DNA from: a virus
Strand: one strand, 5' to 3'
Length of the DNA stretch: 41,230 nt
Virus record (IMG/VR): IMGVR_UViG_3300033148_008287
Span: 1 to 41,230 of that record
In this document: positions 34,048 through 41,230 of the stretch, piece after piece
How the letters are laid out: each line of letters starts with the position of its first letter
Position numbering within the stretch: the first letter of the stretch is position 1
Position numbers and translations under genes: made by a program
Notes under the pieces: model-generated
The model's input: the letters and a program-made list of their open reading frames with translations, nothing else
What the model was told of the DNA's origin: nothing
The model's database searches: none

Positions 34048-34253
34048 AACGTCCACAGCGAAAAACCAATATCAGAGTTGTGTTTCCTGGCAGAGTTAAC
34101 AGAAAGCTCATTATAAACAGGATGGTTAGTGCTTTGCAATTTAATGGGTATATGCAATTAGCTCATGAGTGGATGAACACAGCACGGCAAATCACAGATA
34201 CGAAAACATTGTTGGAAATAGCTAAAACCTTTGCTATGGTGGAAAAAAGATGA
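34044..34253 (+). CDS. Small basic protein, 69 aa
   Basis: Not recognised. ATG 34044 overlaps the upstream TGA. Strongly basic at the N-terminus (KRPQRKTNIRVVFPGRVNRK), then two amphipathic helices (LIINRMVSALQFNGYMQLAHEWMNTA, AKTFAMVEKR region). Ends in ATGA with the next glycosyltransferase. Too small to be an enzyme alone. It could be an accessory subunit, but that is a guess. Confidence 0.65.
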   Translation: MKRPQRKTNIRVVFPGRVNRKLIINRMVSALQFNGYMQLAHEWMNTARQITDTKTLLEIAKTFAMVEKR

Positions 34254-35227
34254 AAATTGCGTTTAATGGTGTTGGTTGTGGATGGGGAAACAACGGGGGA
34301 ACGCAAAGTCTTTTTCGCATGGCGATTGCTCTATCTGCAATTGGTCATGAAGTTGAAGTTTGGTCTGACTCCGGTAACCAATTCACTTGGTTTGATCTTC
34401 CGTCAAAATACGTGAAGTATCGAAAAACGACTCTGAAAAAGGCTCCGGCAGTTGATGTTCTTATTGCTAGTGGTGCAGCAACGGTGAATAGCACCTTCCA
34501 TTACCCAAGGAAACGCATTGGAGTCAATTGGGTTCGTGCTATTGAAACATGGACTATGTCAAAAAAGAAGTTGTTTGCACAATACGCGCTGCCAATGCCA
34601 TTATGGGTAAACTCGGAGTGGATGCGGAATTACATATCCAATACCATTGGTAGGAACGACATTTCCGTAATTTACCCAGGAATACCATTTGAGCAGTTTT
34701 ATCTTGTTGCCCCAAAGTCAATGACTTTTACGATTGGGTATCTGTATAGCAAAAAGGCTCGCAAGCGTTGGGATTGGTGTGTAGCTATTCAAAAAGCGTT
34801 TCCACAGTGCCGTCACTTTGTGTTTGGAAACGCCAAAGAAAATTCTGATGATCTTCACGTGGATCGATATTTGTGTCGTCCGTCATACAAAGCAAAACGA
34901 AACTTGTATTCACAGTGCCATGTGTGGTTTGCGCCGACGGATAGTGAAGGGTTACATATCCCACCGATGGAAGCCGCATTGTGTGGGGCAACTGTTGTTG
35001 GGAATGCTATGCACAGTGCAGGATTGGAGGATACATGTATTCACAAGGAAACTGCACTGATGTTCAAAACGAAAAAGACTGCCTGTTCTAATATTAAGCA
35101 TTTAATGGCCAATCCAACAGAACGCAAGGAACTCAATGCGCGCCACGTGAAGGTGATTCGTGAAAAAATCGGGTCTGTTAGGGATAATGCACTAATAGTA
35201 GAACGCACGTTAAAAGAGTATCTATGA
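34250..35227 (+). CDS. GT4-type glycosyltransferase
   Basis: 325 aa. MKIAFNGVGCGWGNNGGTQSLFRMAIALSAIGHEVEVWS is the GT4 acceptor-domain start, with a Gly-rich loop and the helix that follows. VNWVRAIETWTM and VIYPGIPFEQF mark the domain junction. The donor site is WFAPTDSEGLHIPPMEAALCGATVVGN, matching the EGxxxPxxEAxxxG signature with the catalytic-side glutamates. No membrane segment. ATGA overlap with the small gene before. Confidence 0.86.
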   Translation: MKIAFNGVGCGWGNNGGTQSLFRMAIALSAIGHEVEVWSDSGNQFTWFDLPSKYVKYRKTTLKKAPAVDVLIASGAATVNSTFHYPRKRIGVNWVRAIETWTMSKKKLFAQYALPMPLWVNSEWMRNYISNTIGRNDISVIYPGIPFEQFYLVAPKSMTFTIGYLYSKKARKRWDWCVAIQKAFPQCRHFVFGNAKENSDDLHVDRYLCRPSYKAKRNLYSQCHVWFAPTDSEGLHIPPMEAALCGATVVGNAMHSAGLEDTCIHKETALMFKTKKTACSNIKHLMANPTERKELNARHVKVIREKIGSVRDNALIVERTLKEYL

Positions 35228-35266
35228 CAATAGGCATATGTCATATCTTTTTGGGGGGACACACTT

Positions 35267-36109
35267 ATGACAACTAAGAAGATTGTTGGTGTGATACTTG
35301 CAGGTGGGACTGGATCGCGTTTATGGCCATTAACACAAACGATCAATAAGCATTTGTTGCCAGTTGGTCCAATCCCGATGATCTATCATTGTCTTTACAA
35401 GTTTTTGGAAGTGGGTATTGAGGATGTCATTATTGTGTCTGGCAAAGAACACTTAGGTCAACTCACTACACAACTTGGCAGTGGGGCAGACTTCAAGATG
35501 AATTTGGTGTATAGGGTGCAGGATCGTGCTGGTGGTATTGCTGAGGCACTATTGTTGTGTGAAAATGTTGTGTCTTCTGATACCCATCTTTGTGTGCTTT
35601 TAGGAGATAATGTTTTCACAACAAGTCTCCAACCCCATATCAGCAATTACCAACAATTATCAGATGATTGTTGCCAAGTTTTGCTTTATGATGTGAGTGA
35701 CCCAGAACGGTTTGGAGTCGCTGAGTGTGGTGATAACAATCGCGTTACAATGATTGTTGAAAAACCGGACAATCCGACGTCGAATACCATTGTTGTTGGT
35801 GTGTATTTTTACCCACCTGGGGTTTTTGATTTGCTGCACACGTTAACTCCGTCAGCACGCGGCGAGCTTGAAATCACCGATCTAAATATGATGTACACGC
35901 CGTTACATTGTGCGTATTCTATGTTACAGGGTTTTTGGTCAGATGCAGGTCAGTATGTGTCTTACTACAAAACCAATCGTTTTGTGTGGGAGAATTTGCG
36001 CCATTTTTCTTACTTAAAGGACTCTAATTCACTGTTATGGCATACCCAAAGCCTAAACTCTACAATCCAAGCCATCCAGAAAAGTACAACGGAACTCTCC
36101 CAATTGTAA
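35267..36109 (+). CDS. rmlA: Glucose-1-phosphate thymidylyltransferase-like (RmlA)
   Basis: 280 aa nucleotidyltransferase making dTDP-glucose from dTTP and glucose-1-phosphate. GVILAGGTGSRLWPLT (8-23) is the nucleotide-binding loop with R18. K28 is in INKHLLPV and D114 in LLGDNVF is the metal ligand. VEKPDNPTSNTIVVGVYFYPP and RGELEITDLN are the sugar-binding segments of RmlA. A few residues shorter than E. coli RmlA (293 aa), missing part of the C-terminal helix set. It feeds the dehydratase at 5645. The end overlaps gene 4 by 73 nt. A G-rich ribosome site (GGGGGGAC) precedes the ATG. Confidence 0.88.
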   Translation: MTTKKIVGVILAGGTGSRLWPLTQTINKHLLPVGPIPMIYHCLYKFLEVGIEDVIIVSGKEHLGQLTTQLGSGADFKMNLVYRVQDRAGGIAEALLLCENVVSSDTHLCVLLGDNVFTTSLQPHISNYQQLSDDCCQVLLYDVSDPERFGVAECGDNNRVTMIVEKPDNPTSNTIVVGVYFYPPGVFDLLHTLTPSARGELEITDLNMMYTPLHCAYSMLQGFWSDAGQYVSYYKTNRFVWENLRHFSYLKDSNSLLWHTQSLNSTIQAIQKSTTELSQL

Positions 36110-36495
36110 TGCGGAGTAATTTGGAAAAGAAGGCGTTTAGGATGTTTGATTTGAGTTCGGCGGTTGTGTGTTGGGGCAGTGAGAGTTTGGTTATTGAGTA
36201 TTTCAACCCGGTAGATGGGCGAATGCATCGCTATTTTCCTGATCTAATTGTCAGGTACACAACAGAAGATGGGGATAAAATAGCAATTATTGAAATCAAG
36301 CCGTACAAACAAACACAGAAACCAGAACGGGGTCGAATGCGTGTAAAAACATATATGCGTGAAGTGCAAACTTATATCACAAATATGGCAAAATGGAATG
36401 CTGCTGCGCGCTGGTGCGAAAAACAAAATCGTACAAAAGGTGGTCCCATTTGTGAGTTTAGGCTCATGACAGAAAAACAGTTAGGAACTAAATAG
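36037..36495 (+). CDS. 4: T4 gp4-like head completion nuclease
   Basis: 152 aa, the size of T4 gp4 (150). gp4 finishes the DNA-filled head before tail joining and has a TnsA-like PD-(D/E)XK nuclease core. NPEKYNG-type start (NPSHPEKYNGTLPIVMRSNLEKKAF), WGSESLVIEYFNPVDGRMHRYFPDLIV (the D of the active site) and AIIEIKPYKQTQ (ExK) match the family from end to end, which supports the early start at 36037 despite a 73-nt overlap with rmlA. Its presence inside the glycan region ties that region to virion assembly genes. Confidence 0.88.
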   Translation: MAYPKPKLYNPSHPEKYNGTLPIVMRSNLEKKAFRMFDLSSAVVCWGSESLVIEYFNPVDGRMHRYFPDLIVRYTTEDGDKIAIIEIKPYKQTQKPERGRMRVKTYMREVQTYITNMAKWNAAARWCEKQNRTKGGPICEFRLMTEKQLGTK

Positions 36496-36516
36496 TAGTA
36501 GTTAGCTGTTCAATTC

Positions 36517-36524
36517 TTTAAATA
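36517..36524 (+). promoter_or_regulatory. Possible late promoter TTTAAATA
   Basis: One base from the T4 late octamer TATAAATA, 20 nt before the ATG at 36544, in the short gap after gene 4. A CTAAATAG also lies at 36488-36495. Plausible for a structural gene read by the gp55-like sigma factor, but AT-rich gaps give such octamers easily. Confidence 0.3.
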
Positions 36525-36543
36525 GTTCGAAAGGAAATTAATT

Positions 36544-37143
36544 ATGGCTGTTAGATTTCGAAACACATTGGGTAGTATCGTGACATTGATTGTGCATGAT
36601 AAGAGATATGTTGTTCCTGCATATGGATCAATTGTTGCTAATAATCCTGGGGCAGAGCAGGCTTTGCGTGGATATACATTTTTGCAGAGTGAGGGTGAGG
36701 TTGACTTGTCACAACCATCAATGACACCACAACAAGCTAGTTCTCCGCCGGTTCAACGACAGGTTGAACAACTACAGCAACCAGCCATTACTCCACCAAG
36801 GCGGACACAAATAGAGATTCAGAATGGTCCTGGATTTTTCATAGATGATGAATCACGTGGCAATCCACGGGCACAAGATGTACCTCAGGAGATTCGCGAA
36901 CAAGCACCACCAATGACCACAGCGCCACCTATTGAATCCTATAGTGGTGTAGAACGCGATTTGATTGAACAAATGATCTGGGACCCAGGAACGGGAGCAG
37001 TCGATTTTGGTAAGATTGATATGCGAAAAGTTAAGAAGGCCGAAATTGTCTTCTTGCTTGATCAAATCGGACTTCCATATACAGAAAAGGACACTTACGC
37101 GGATTTGAAAGCATATCTCAAATCCATTAAGGAAGAACAGTAA
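36544..37143 (+). CDS. Modular protein: small N-terminal domain, Pro/Gln linker, HeH domain
   Basis: 199 aa. Residues 1-50 form a small beta domain like that of the protein at 23280 (MAVRFRNTLG, YVVPAYGSI). Residues ~56-135 are a Pro/Gln/Thr-rich linker (PSMTPQQASSPPVQ and more). Residues ~160-194 (VKKAEIVFLLDQIGLPYTEKDTYADLKAYL) fit a HeH/SAP-like helix-extended-loop-helix motif, often nucleic acid binding. AAAGGAAA precedes the ATG. A virion or head-linked protein is plausible because gene 4 is next to it. The Thr/Pro linker could be a glycosylation target, which is speculative. Confidence 0.7.
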   Translation: MAVRFRNTLGSIVTLIVHDKRYVVPAYGSIVANNPGAEQALRGYTFLQSEGEVDLSQPSMTPQQASSPPVQRQVEQLQQPAITPPRRTQIEIQNGPGFFIDDESRGNPRAQDVPQEIREQAPPMTTAPPIESYSGVERDLIEQMIWDPGTGAVDFGKIDMRKVKKAEIVFLLDQIGLPYTEKDTYADLKAYLKSIKEEQ

Positions 37144-37222
37144 AAATTGATTTGATGGCTGTTTTGGTGTCTGTTATTTTAGTGTATATGCAACAAACTA
37201 CTTTAGATACACAAGGGACACC

Positions 37223-37948
37223 ATGATAAACAGAGAATTTGCAAACAGTAACCCAGCTATCTACTCCATTGATATTGACGGCACAATGGAATTTGGGATG
37301 CCAAGTGGACCTATTCATTCACTTCTAATAAAGCAATTGCACGAAGCGGGACATTATATTATTGGTGGATCAGATAGATCGGAGGATTTCACCTATGCCA
37401 TATTCAATATTAAATGTGGTGTTCGTTTGGATGGGTGGACAGGAAAAGAAGTGAGGCGCTTACTCATGTATCGCATGCGGTTTCGTGATGCAAAAAACTA
37501 CATTCATGTTGGGGATTCGATGAATGATGCGTATGCAGCAAAAGCATCCGGCTACCATCACATGTTGCCACAAGAATTCATACGACATGCGGCAGCGGGG
37601 TTCCCGCAGTATAAGGCACCACTGCCAATTCCGCCCAAAGGGTCTGTCGAACGACCTAGTTGGAGAATGCAGGAACTTCCGTTTGGTTCAACAGAAGATG
37701 ATCTTGATGATATGCCGTGGTGGCGTAATATAGACCCAGATGATGTTGCATTCAACAAGCGTAAAGTCGATGTCACACAGGGAAAGAACTATATCCTTAA
37801 TCAAGCAACAGGAGAGTTCTTAGACATGGATAGTCCAGAGGGCAAAGCCTATGCGGCATATACGCGCGCTCAACAACGAAAACGGAGAGACATTTTGAAT
37901 CATATTAATGATATGAAACGTGCCAATTGGGAAAAAATGATGAAATAA
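37223..37948 (+). CDS. HAD-superfamily phosphatase with charged C-terminal extension
   Basis: 241 aa. Residues 1-115 are a small HAD fold: DIDGT (D17, D19; nucleophile and acid/base), GGSDRSEDF as motif II, TGKEVRR with the motif III lysine, and HVGDSMNDAYAAKASG (G97, D98, D102) as motif IV. No large cap is present, so it may act on a bulky or polymer-bound phosphate, for example a sugar phosphate or nucleotide. Residues ~120-241 are a Pro-rich then strongly charged region with no recognised domain. AAGGGAC precedes the ATG. Not a glycosyltransferase itself, but fits a sugar-phosphate pathway. Confidence 0.8.
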   Translation: MINREFANSNPAIYSIDIDGTMEFGMPSGPIHSLLIKQLHEAGHYIIGGSDRSEDFTYAIFNIKCGVRLDGWTGKEVRRLLMYRMRFRDAKNYIHVGDSMNDAYAAKASGYHHMLPQEFIRHAAAGFPQYKAPLPIPPKGSVERPSWRMQELPFGSTEDDLDDMPWWRNIDPDDVAFNKRKVDVTQGKNYILNQATGEFLDMDSPEGKAYAAYTRAQQRKRRDILNHINDMKRANWEKMMK

Positions 37949-37984
37949 GTAGGTATTGTACAACATAATACAGAAAGGAAGTGA

Positions 37985-39712
37985 ATGATGGCAAATGACA
38001 CTGTTTGTCGTTTGATGAGTGGTACTTACACTCTGTGTGATACATATGCAAAATTCATTACACGAGTTTTCAATAACCAAGAAATTTTTGGAGTTGTGGT
38101 GGGCTGGGGTGGGGATGGTAAGGATTTGTCCTATCTGGTTTCAAAGGTTGGTAATATTCGGCGCGTGTACTATATTGACACGTGGCCATTTGATAACGCA
38201 ACTGCTATAGCACAGTTCATGATCAATATTAAGGTGATACGTGATCGGGTCGTTATTCTTAATAAGCCAATTTATTGCGCTAGATTTGATACATCACCCA
38301 ATACATTTAGTTTTTGTATCATCAACTTGCCGGAGAATCGTGTAGAGGAAGATGAAATTGCTATTGTTTTGGATTCTGTGGCCCATCACTTGTCTCATTT
38401 TGGTACTCGTCCACAATGTCTTTGTATGGTGTCGATTCCGTCTGAATCCCCTGCTTTGATGAAATGGGGACGCGAGCATTTAACCAACATCCATGAAGAT
38501 GTGACTACAATGAATTCTGCGTATAGCATTGTATCTGGATTTTATGAGACCGGAACAGAAAAAGGCACAGACATACAAGACCCAGAATCTCCACCAGTAA
38601 TATCTAAGGACGATGACACACACGTTCAACTTGCTGAATTCACCACAATTAATGATAAAGTTGGGGTAAGTGCATCGGTTGATGCAAGCAAACGAGTTTT
38701 GTGGATTTGCAATGGTGGTATTGGTGATGGTGTAATGATGGCATCAGCCATTAATGCACTTGCCAATGTTGGGTCCATTCCATTGCATGTCGATTTCTGG
38801 CCAATGCGAAAGGCGGCCAAAGCCATTGGTGAACTCATTGGTAAGATTCCAAATGTAAACTGTCTTGATGAAAAACCCGTTGGGGAAACCTATTTCGCTG
38901 CTTGTTGTGATACTCGCTCATCGGCTCTGGAGGAACGCGCAAAGGGTATTAACTGTGAGTATCGTATCAATCCACGTAGATGGTCTGGTGGCCCTGTGCA
39001 GTGGGCAAGAAGCATTGTGGATCAGGTCACCGAGAAGGCTATGGAAAAGTGGTCACCTAACACTATGAGTGATGGTGATTGGAAAAAGCAGTTGAGCAGC
39101 GACATTGACAAGCGTCGTAATTCAATGAAGAAACCGCCACTAGTTTCTTTGTTGCCAACCCGATTTCCGAATTATGTTGTAATTGGCACGGGGGTTGGTG
39201 GTAACGAAAAGAATGCCAAGAAGATGTGGTGTTCAGATTGTTGGCGTAAATTAACAGGTGTGATGCCGAAAGAAACGATTGTATTTGTTGGGGATTCTTC
39301 TGCCGCAGTCCCATCATTTGCAAAATGCCCGGCTTGTGGGCATGATACACTTCGATCTGAGCAAATCCAATTTAGTGGGATAAAGGAAATGTGTACCAAG
39401 GTTTCATGCACAGCGTGTGAGTGGTCAATTGTAGATTTGACAGGCAAAACACCGACCTTAATGGATTTGGTACCGGTGTTTATGAATACAAAATTGTATA
39501 TTGGGGTGGATAATGGGATTGGGCATATGGCGTCTGGTCTTGGATTACCAACAATTACCCTTTTTGGCCCAACAAATCCAAACCGGTATCTTCCAGCATC
39601 CCATAATTCAATTGGTTTGGCGGGCGAAAATGGCGCTATGCCAAATGTGCAGGTTGTTGCTAATACTGTCCTTGATTTCTTGAAGCCACTGAACGAAGAA
39701 GGGAACGCATGA
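37985..39712 (+). CDS. Two-domain protein: methyltransferase-like N-terminus plus GT9 with inserted zinc ribbon
   Basis: 575 aa. Residues ~34-190 look like a Rossmann methyltransferase-type fold (FGVVVGWGGDGKDLSYLV, then VYYIDTWPFDNAT), but no clear SAM motif order, so function is open. A linker follows (~190-235). Residues 237-570 are a GT9 transferase: VLWICNGGIGDGVMMASAINAL is the Gly-rich loop, and YIGVDNGIGHMASGLGLPTITLFGPTNP is the donor signature. Between the GT9 halves, residues ~446-482 hold C448/C451 and C475/C478 in CxxC pairs, a zinc-ribbon insert. AAAGGAAG precedes ATG 37985; a second ATG follows at 37988. Confidence 0.8.
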   Translation: MMANDTVCRLMSGTYTLCDTYAKFITRVFNNQEIFGVVVGWGGDGKDLSYLVSKVGNIRRVYYIDTWPFDNATAIAQFMINIKVIRDRVVILNKPIYCARFDTSPNTFSFCIINLPENRVEEDEIAIVLDSVAHHLSHFGTRPQCLCMVSIPSESPALMKWGREHLTNIHEDVTTMNSAYSIVSGFYETGTEKGTDIQDPESPPVISKDDDTHVQLAEFTTINDKVGVSASVDASKRVLWICNGGIGDGVMMASAINALANVGSIPLHVDFWPMRKAAKAIGELIGKIPNVNCLDEKPVGETYFAACCDTRSSALEERAKGINCEYRINPRRWSGGPVQWARSIVDQVTEKAMEKWSPNTMSDGDWKKQLSSDIDKRRNSMKKPPLVSLLPTRFPNYVVIGTGVGGNEKNAKKMWCSDCWRKLTGVMPKETIVFVGDSSAAVPSFAKCPACGHDTLRSEQIQFSGIKEMCTKVSCTACEWSIVDLTGKTPTLMDLVPVFMNTKLYIGVDNGIGHMASGLGLPTITLFGPTNPNRYLPASHNSIGLAGENGAMPNVQVVANTVLDFLKPLNEEGNA

Positions 39713-39718
39713 ATACAA

Positions 39719-40633
39719 ATGATTACACCATCAGTTACTGCAATTATGACGACACATAATGAAGGACAAGAGGTGTTGTGGACAATTGAAAATCTACGCT
39801 TAAACAGTTCTGGACTCAAACTCCAAATAATTGTCACAGATGATGCATCCACTGACCATAGCTGTGATAATCTTCCGCCTGATGTGCTTGTATTGCGTAA
39901 CGAAACCCGCAAGGGGGTTGCTCCTGGCCGAAACTTGGCAGCAAAACATGCAATTGGGGATGTGCTGGTGATGCTTGATGCCCATATGCGTGTATCACCT
40001 GACTGCCTTGCGTACATTAGCACGGTTGCTATGGAGAAAGGTGGGGTTGTCTTAGGTCAAATCAAAAATCTTTACGGTTCTGATCGCGTTTTTGGACGGC
40101 AAAAGTTGGCTATAGACAACGGTGAACGTAACCGTCTTGTGTCTGAATGGGAAAAAGTGCCTGTAAAAAATGAGTATGAGTCTGTCACTGGGTTTATTGC
40201 ACCAGGATATGGCATTCCACGAAAGGTTTTTGAACAACTTGGTGGTTGGCCATCAGCAGCCTCTGGTTGGGGGCAAACAGAAATTGCCCTGAGCCTCAAG
40301 TGTGCTATTTCCGGCACACCAATTTACATTGTGCGAGACCATATCTTCTGGCATATGTTCAAGAGTTCATTCAACTATTCCATGCATCCCCGGTTTCCCT
40401 TGTCAAACAACTATATCATGTGTAGGATGTGTTTTGACGAGAGTTTTGAGCAATTCTGGTTGCCGCTGATGAAACGGCACAGATACTTTAATGACACATG
40501 TGCTATTTGGTCGGATGCATTAGAAGTTGAACGAGAAGCGTTTCAAGCTAATCGAAAGATTTCTGATGATGAGTTTTTTGCAACTGTCCTTGATACAACG
40601 ATTGAGGAAGCAGTTGCAGAGTACTTGGTTTGA
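39719..40633 (+). CDS. GT2 family glycosyltransferase, polypeptide GalNAc-transferase-like
   Basis: 304 aa. SVTAIMTTHNEGQEVLWTIENL and IIVTDDASTDHS are the GT2 N-terminal motifs. LDAHMRVSP supplies a DXH metal site, the form used by polypeptide N-acetylgalactosaminyltransferases. GGWPSAASGWGQTEIALSLKCAISG...HIFWHMFK resembles the catalytic loop and HxFR region of that group, so transfer to a protein acceptor is possible. The ATG follows the previous TGA by 6 nt. Last gene before the terminator at 40691. Confidence 0.83.
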   Translation: MITPSVTAIMTTHNEGQEVLWTIENLRLNSSGLKLQIIVTDDASTDHSCDNLPPDVLVLRNETRKGVAPGRNLAAKHAIGDVLVMLDAHMRVSPDCLAYISTVAMEKGGVVLGQIKNLYGSDRVFGRQKLAIDNGERNRLVSEWEKVPVKNEYESVTGFIAPGYGIPRKVFEQLGGWPSAASGWGQTEIALSLKCAISGTPIYIVRDHIFWHMFKSSFNYSMHPRFPLSNNYIMCRMCFDESFEQFWLPLMKRHRYFNDTCAIWSDALEVEREAFQANRKISDDEFFATVLDTTIEEAVAEYLV

Positions 40634-40690
40634 GATAGCTAAATACTTTTATATGATATTTGTGTGTCGATGAACGGTATTTTTGATTCG

Positions 40691-40724
40691 GGATGTTTAG
40701 CATACGCTAAGCATCCTTTTTTTT
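40691..40724 (+). terminator. Rho-independent terminator
   Basis: GGATGTTTAGC (40691-40701) pairs with GCTAAGCATCC (40706-40716), an 11-bp stem with one G-U pair and a 4-nt loop, followed by eight T. This is the clearest terminator in the window and closes the long rightward gene run. The following gap to 40862 is AT-rich, about 140 nt, and I see no gene in it. Confidence 0.9.
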
Positions 40725-40862
40725 GTTAGTGGATTGGGTTTTTTCAAATAAGGGGCAACAAATGGCCAATTGAGGTCTATCAGCATAAGGGTAATGGGTC
40801 GAGCAGCTTGTATTTTGATTGAAATTATATGATAACTTCTTATTAAAATTAGGAATGGATAG

Positions 40863-41230
40863 ATGGTGAGATACTACCTGGCACCGTGGGCGTGGGTTGA
40901 GCAGGAGGGTGGAGGCTATGCCTGGGATCGTCCGGGCAAGATCGGCTGTCTTGACCTACGGTCGTTTGCCGCATGTGCACAGGCGGGTGGTACGCCGCAG
41001 GGTTTCGGGCTATTCGTAATGAAAGAGCCCGACGCGGGCCTGAGCAAGTTCGAGTTGGTGGATAGTCTTTCCGCCAATCTGACAGCGCTTCAGTTGGCCG
41101 ATATCGCCAAGGCGCTTAAATGCCCCGAGCTGCACAAGACTACTCTGCGAGACGTGCTGGTTGAGCTACTGACCACCCATGCGGACCCCGACCAGACCGA
41201 CCGTACGGCGCCCCTCGGCGTGACACGTGC
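40863..41230 (+). CDS. GC-rich partial ORF, possible phage structural/tail-region protein
   Basis: Open from ATG 40863 to the window edge (122 codons, no stop). AGGA at 40851-40854 gives an 8-nt spacing. The start MVRYYLAPWAWVEQE...GKIGCLDLR...GGTPQGFGLFV and the later TTLRDVLVELLTTHADPDQTDRTAPLG recall small phage proteins found near tail genes, but this is a memory of a pattern and not an alignment. Codon use differs sharply from the rest: rows 40921-40980, 41041-41100 and 41161-41220 are 37, 32 and 42 of 60 G+C by my count, against 19-26 of 60 in three rows taken from coding regions at 10.5, 31.7 and 33.1 kb. The sequence upstream of the ATG is still AT-rich. Confidence 0.6.
   Translation, partial: MVRYYLAPWAWVEQEGGGYAWDRPGKIGCLDLRSFAACAQAGGTPQGFGLFVMKEPDAGLSKFELVDSLSANLTALQLADIAKALKCPELHKTTLRDVLVELLTTHADPDQTDRTAPLGVTR

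Noticed and set aside
36037-36495. TnsA-like transposon endonuclease
   Set aside because: The PD-(D/E)XK core is shared, but the N-terminal and size match to T4 gp4 and the absence of other transposition genes favour the head completion protein.
39172-40023. Long antisense ORF (283 codons) on the minus strand
   Set aside because: It lies opposite the GT9 and GT2 genes, which have clear family motifs. It has no ribosome site or recognisable domain, and such shadows are common opposite GT-rich coding sequence.

Overview
The window is part of the genome of a tailed phage of the T4 superfamily, deeply divergent from T4. The evidence is a set of recognisable T4-type core genes in tight, mostly ATGA/TAATG-overlapping operons: uvsX, gene 43 (family B DNA polymerase), gene 55 (late sigma factor), genes 47 and 46 (SbcD/SbcC), uvsY, uvsW, an rnh/FEN-type nuclease, nrdD/nrdG and gene 4 (head completion nuclease). 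No tRNA, rRNA, CRISPR array, integrase or insertion sequence was seen. The sequence is AT-rich except for the last ~370 bases. The anaerobic ribonucleotide reductase pair suggests a host that grows without oxygen at least part of the time. The host cannot be named from this window.

Layout. 1-7903, minus strand, read right to left: a glycosyltransferase, dTDP-glucose 4,6-dehydratase, a possible queuosine-salvage-like protein, a PTPS/QueD-fold protein, DNA polymerase, dCMP deaminase and UvsX (cut by the window edge). 7904-8024 is a divergent control region with a perfect 12-bp inverted repeat whose arms are both extended -10 promoters facing each other. 8025-13899, plus strand: gp55, gp47, gp46, UvsY, a PD-(D/E)XK nuclease and UvsW. 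13937-18732: about twelve small genes, mostly unrecognised. 18729-23273: RuvC-like resolvase, SEC-C protein, FEN nuclease, then NrdD and NrdG behind a promoter that repeats the motif seen at 7.9 kb.

23280-40633 is the most unusual part: about 17 kb of mainly carbohydrate genes. It holds around ten glycosyltransferases of GT2, GT9, GT4/GT-B and an unplaced GT-A-like type. It also has glucose-1-phosphate thymidylyltransferase (partner of the dehydratase at 5.6 kb), a Gfo/Idh/MocA dehydrogenase with an N-terminal zinc knuckle, a radical SAM enzyme, a sugar- or small-molecule methyltransferase, a HAD phosphatase and a DNA methyltransferase. Two small related proteins sit at its left and right parts, the right one next to gene 4. 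The simplest reading is a phage-encoded pathway that builds and attaches a complex glycan, either to virion proteins, to modified DNA bases or to the host surface. The sequence does not decide which.

After a strong rho-independent terminator at 40.7 kb, a GC-rich open reading frame begins at 40863 and runs off the window. Its base composition is unlike everything before it. Base skew on the plus strand also switches from C/A-rich on the left to G/T-rich on the right around 15-18 kb, independent of gene direction, so a replication origin may lie there.
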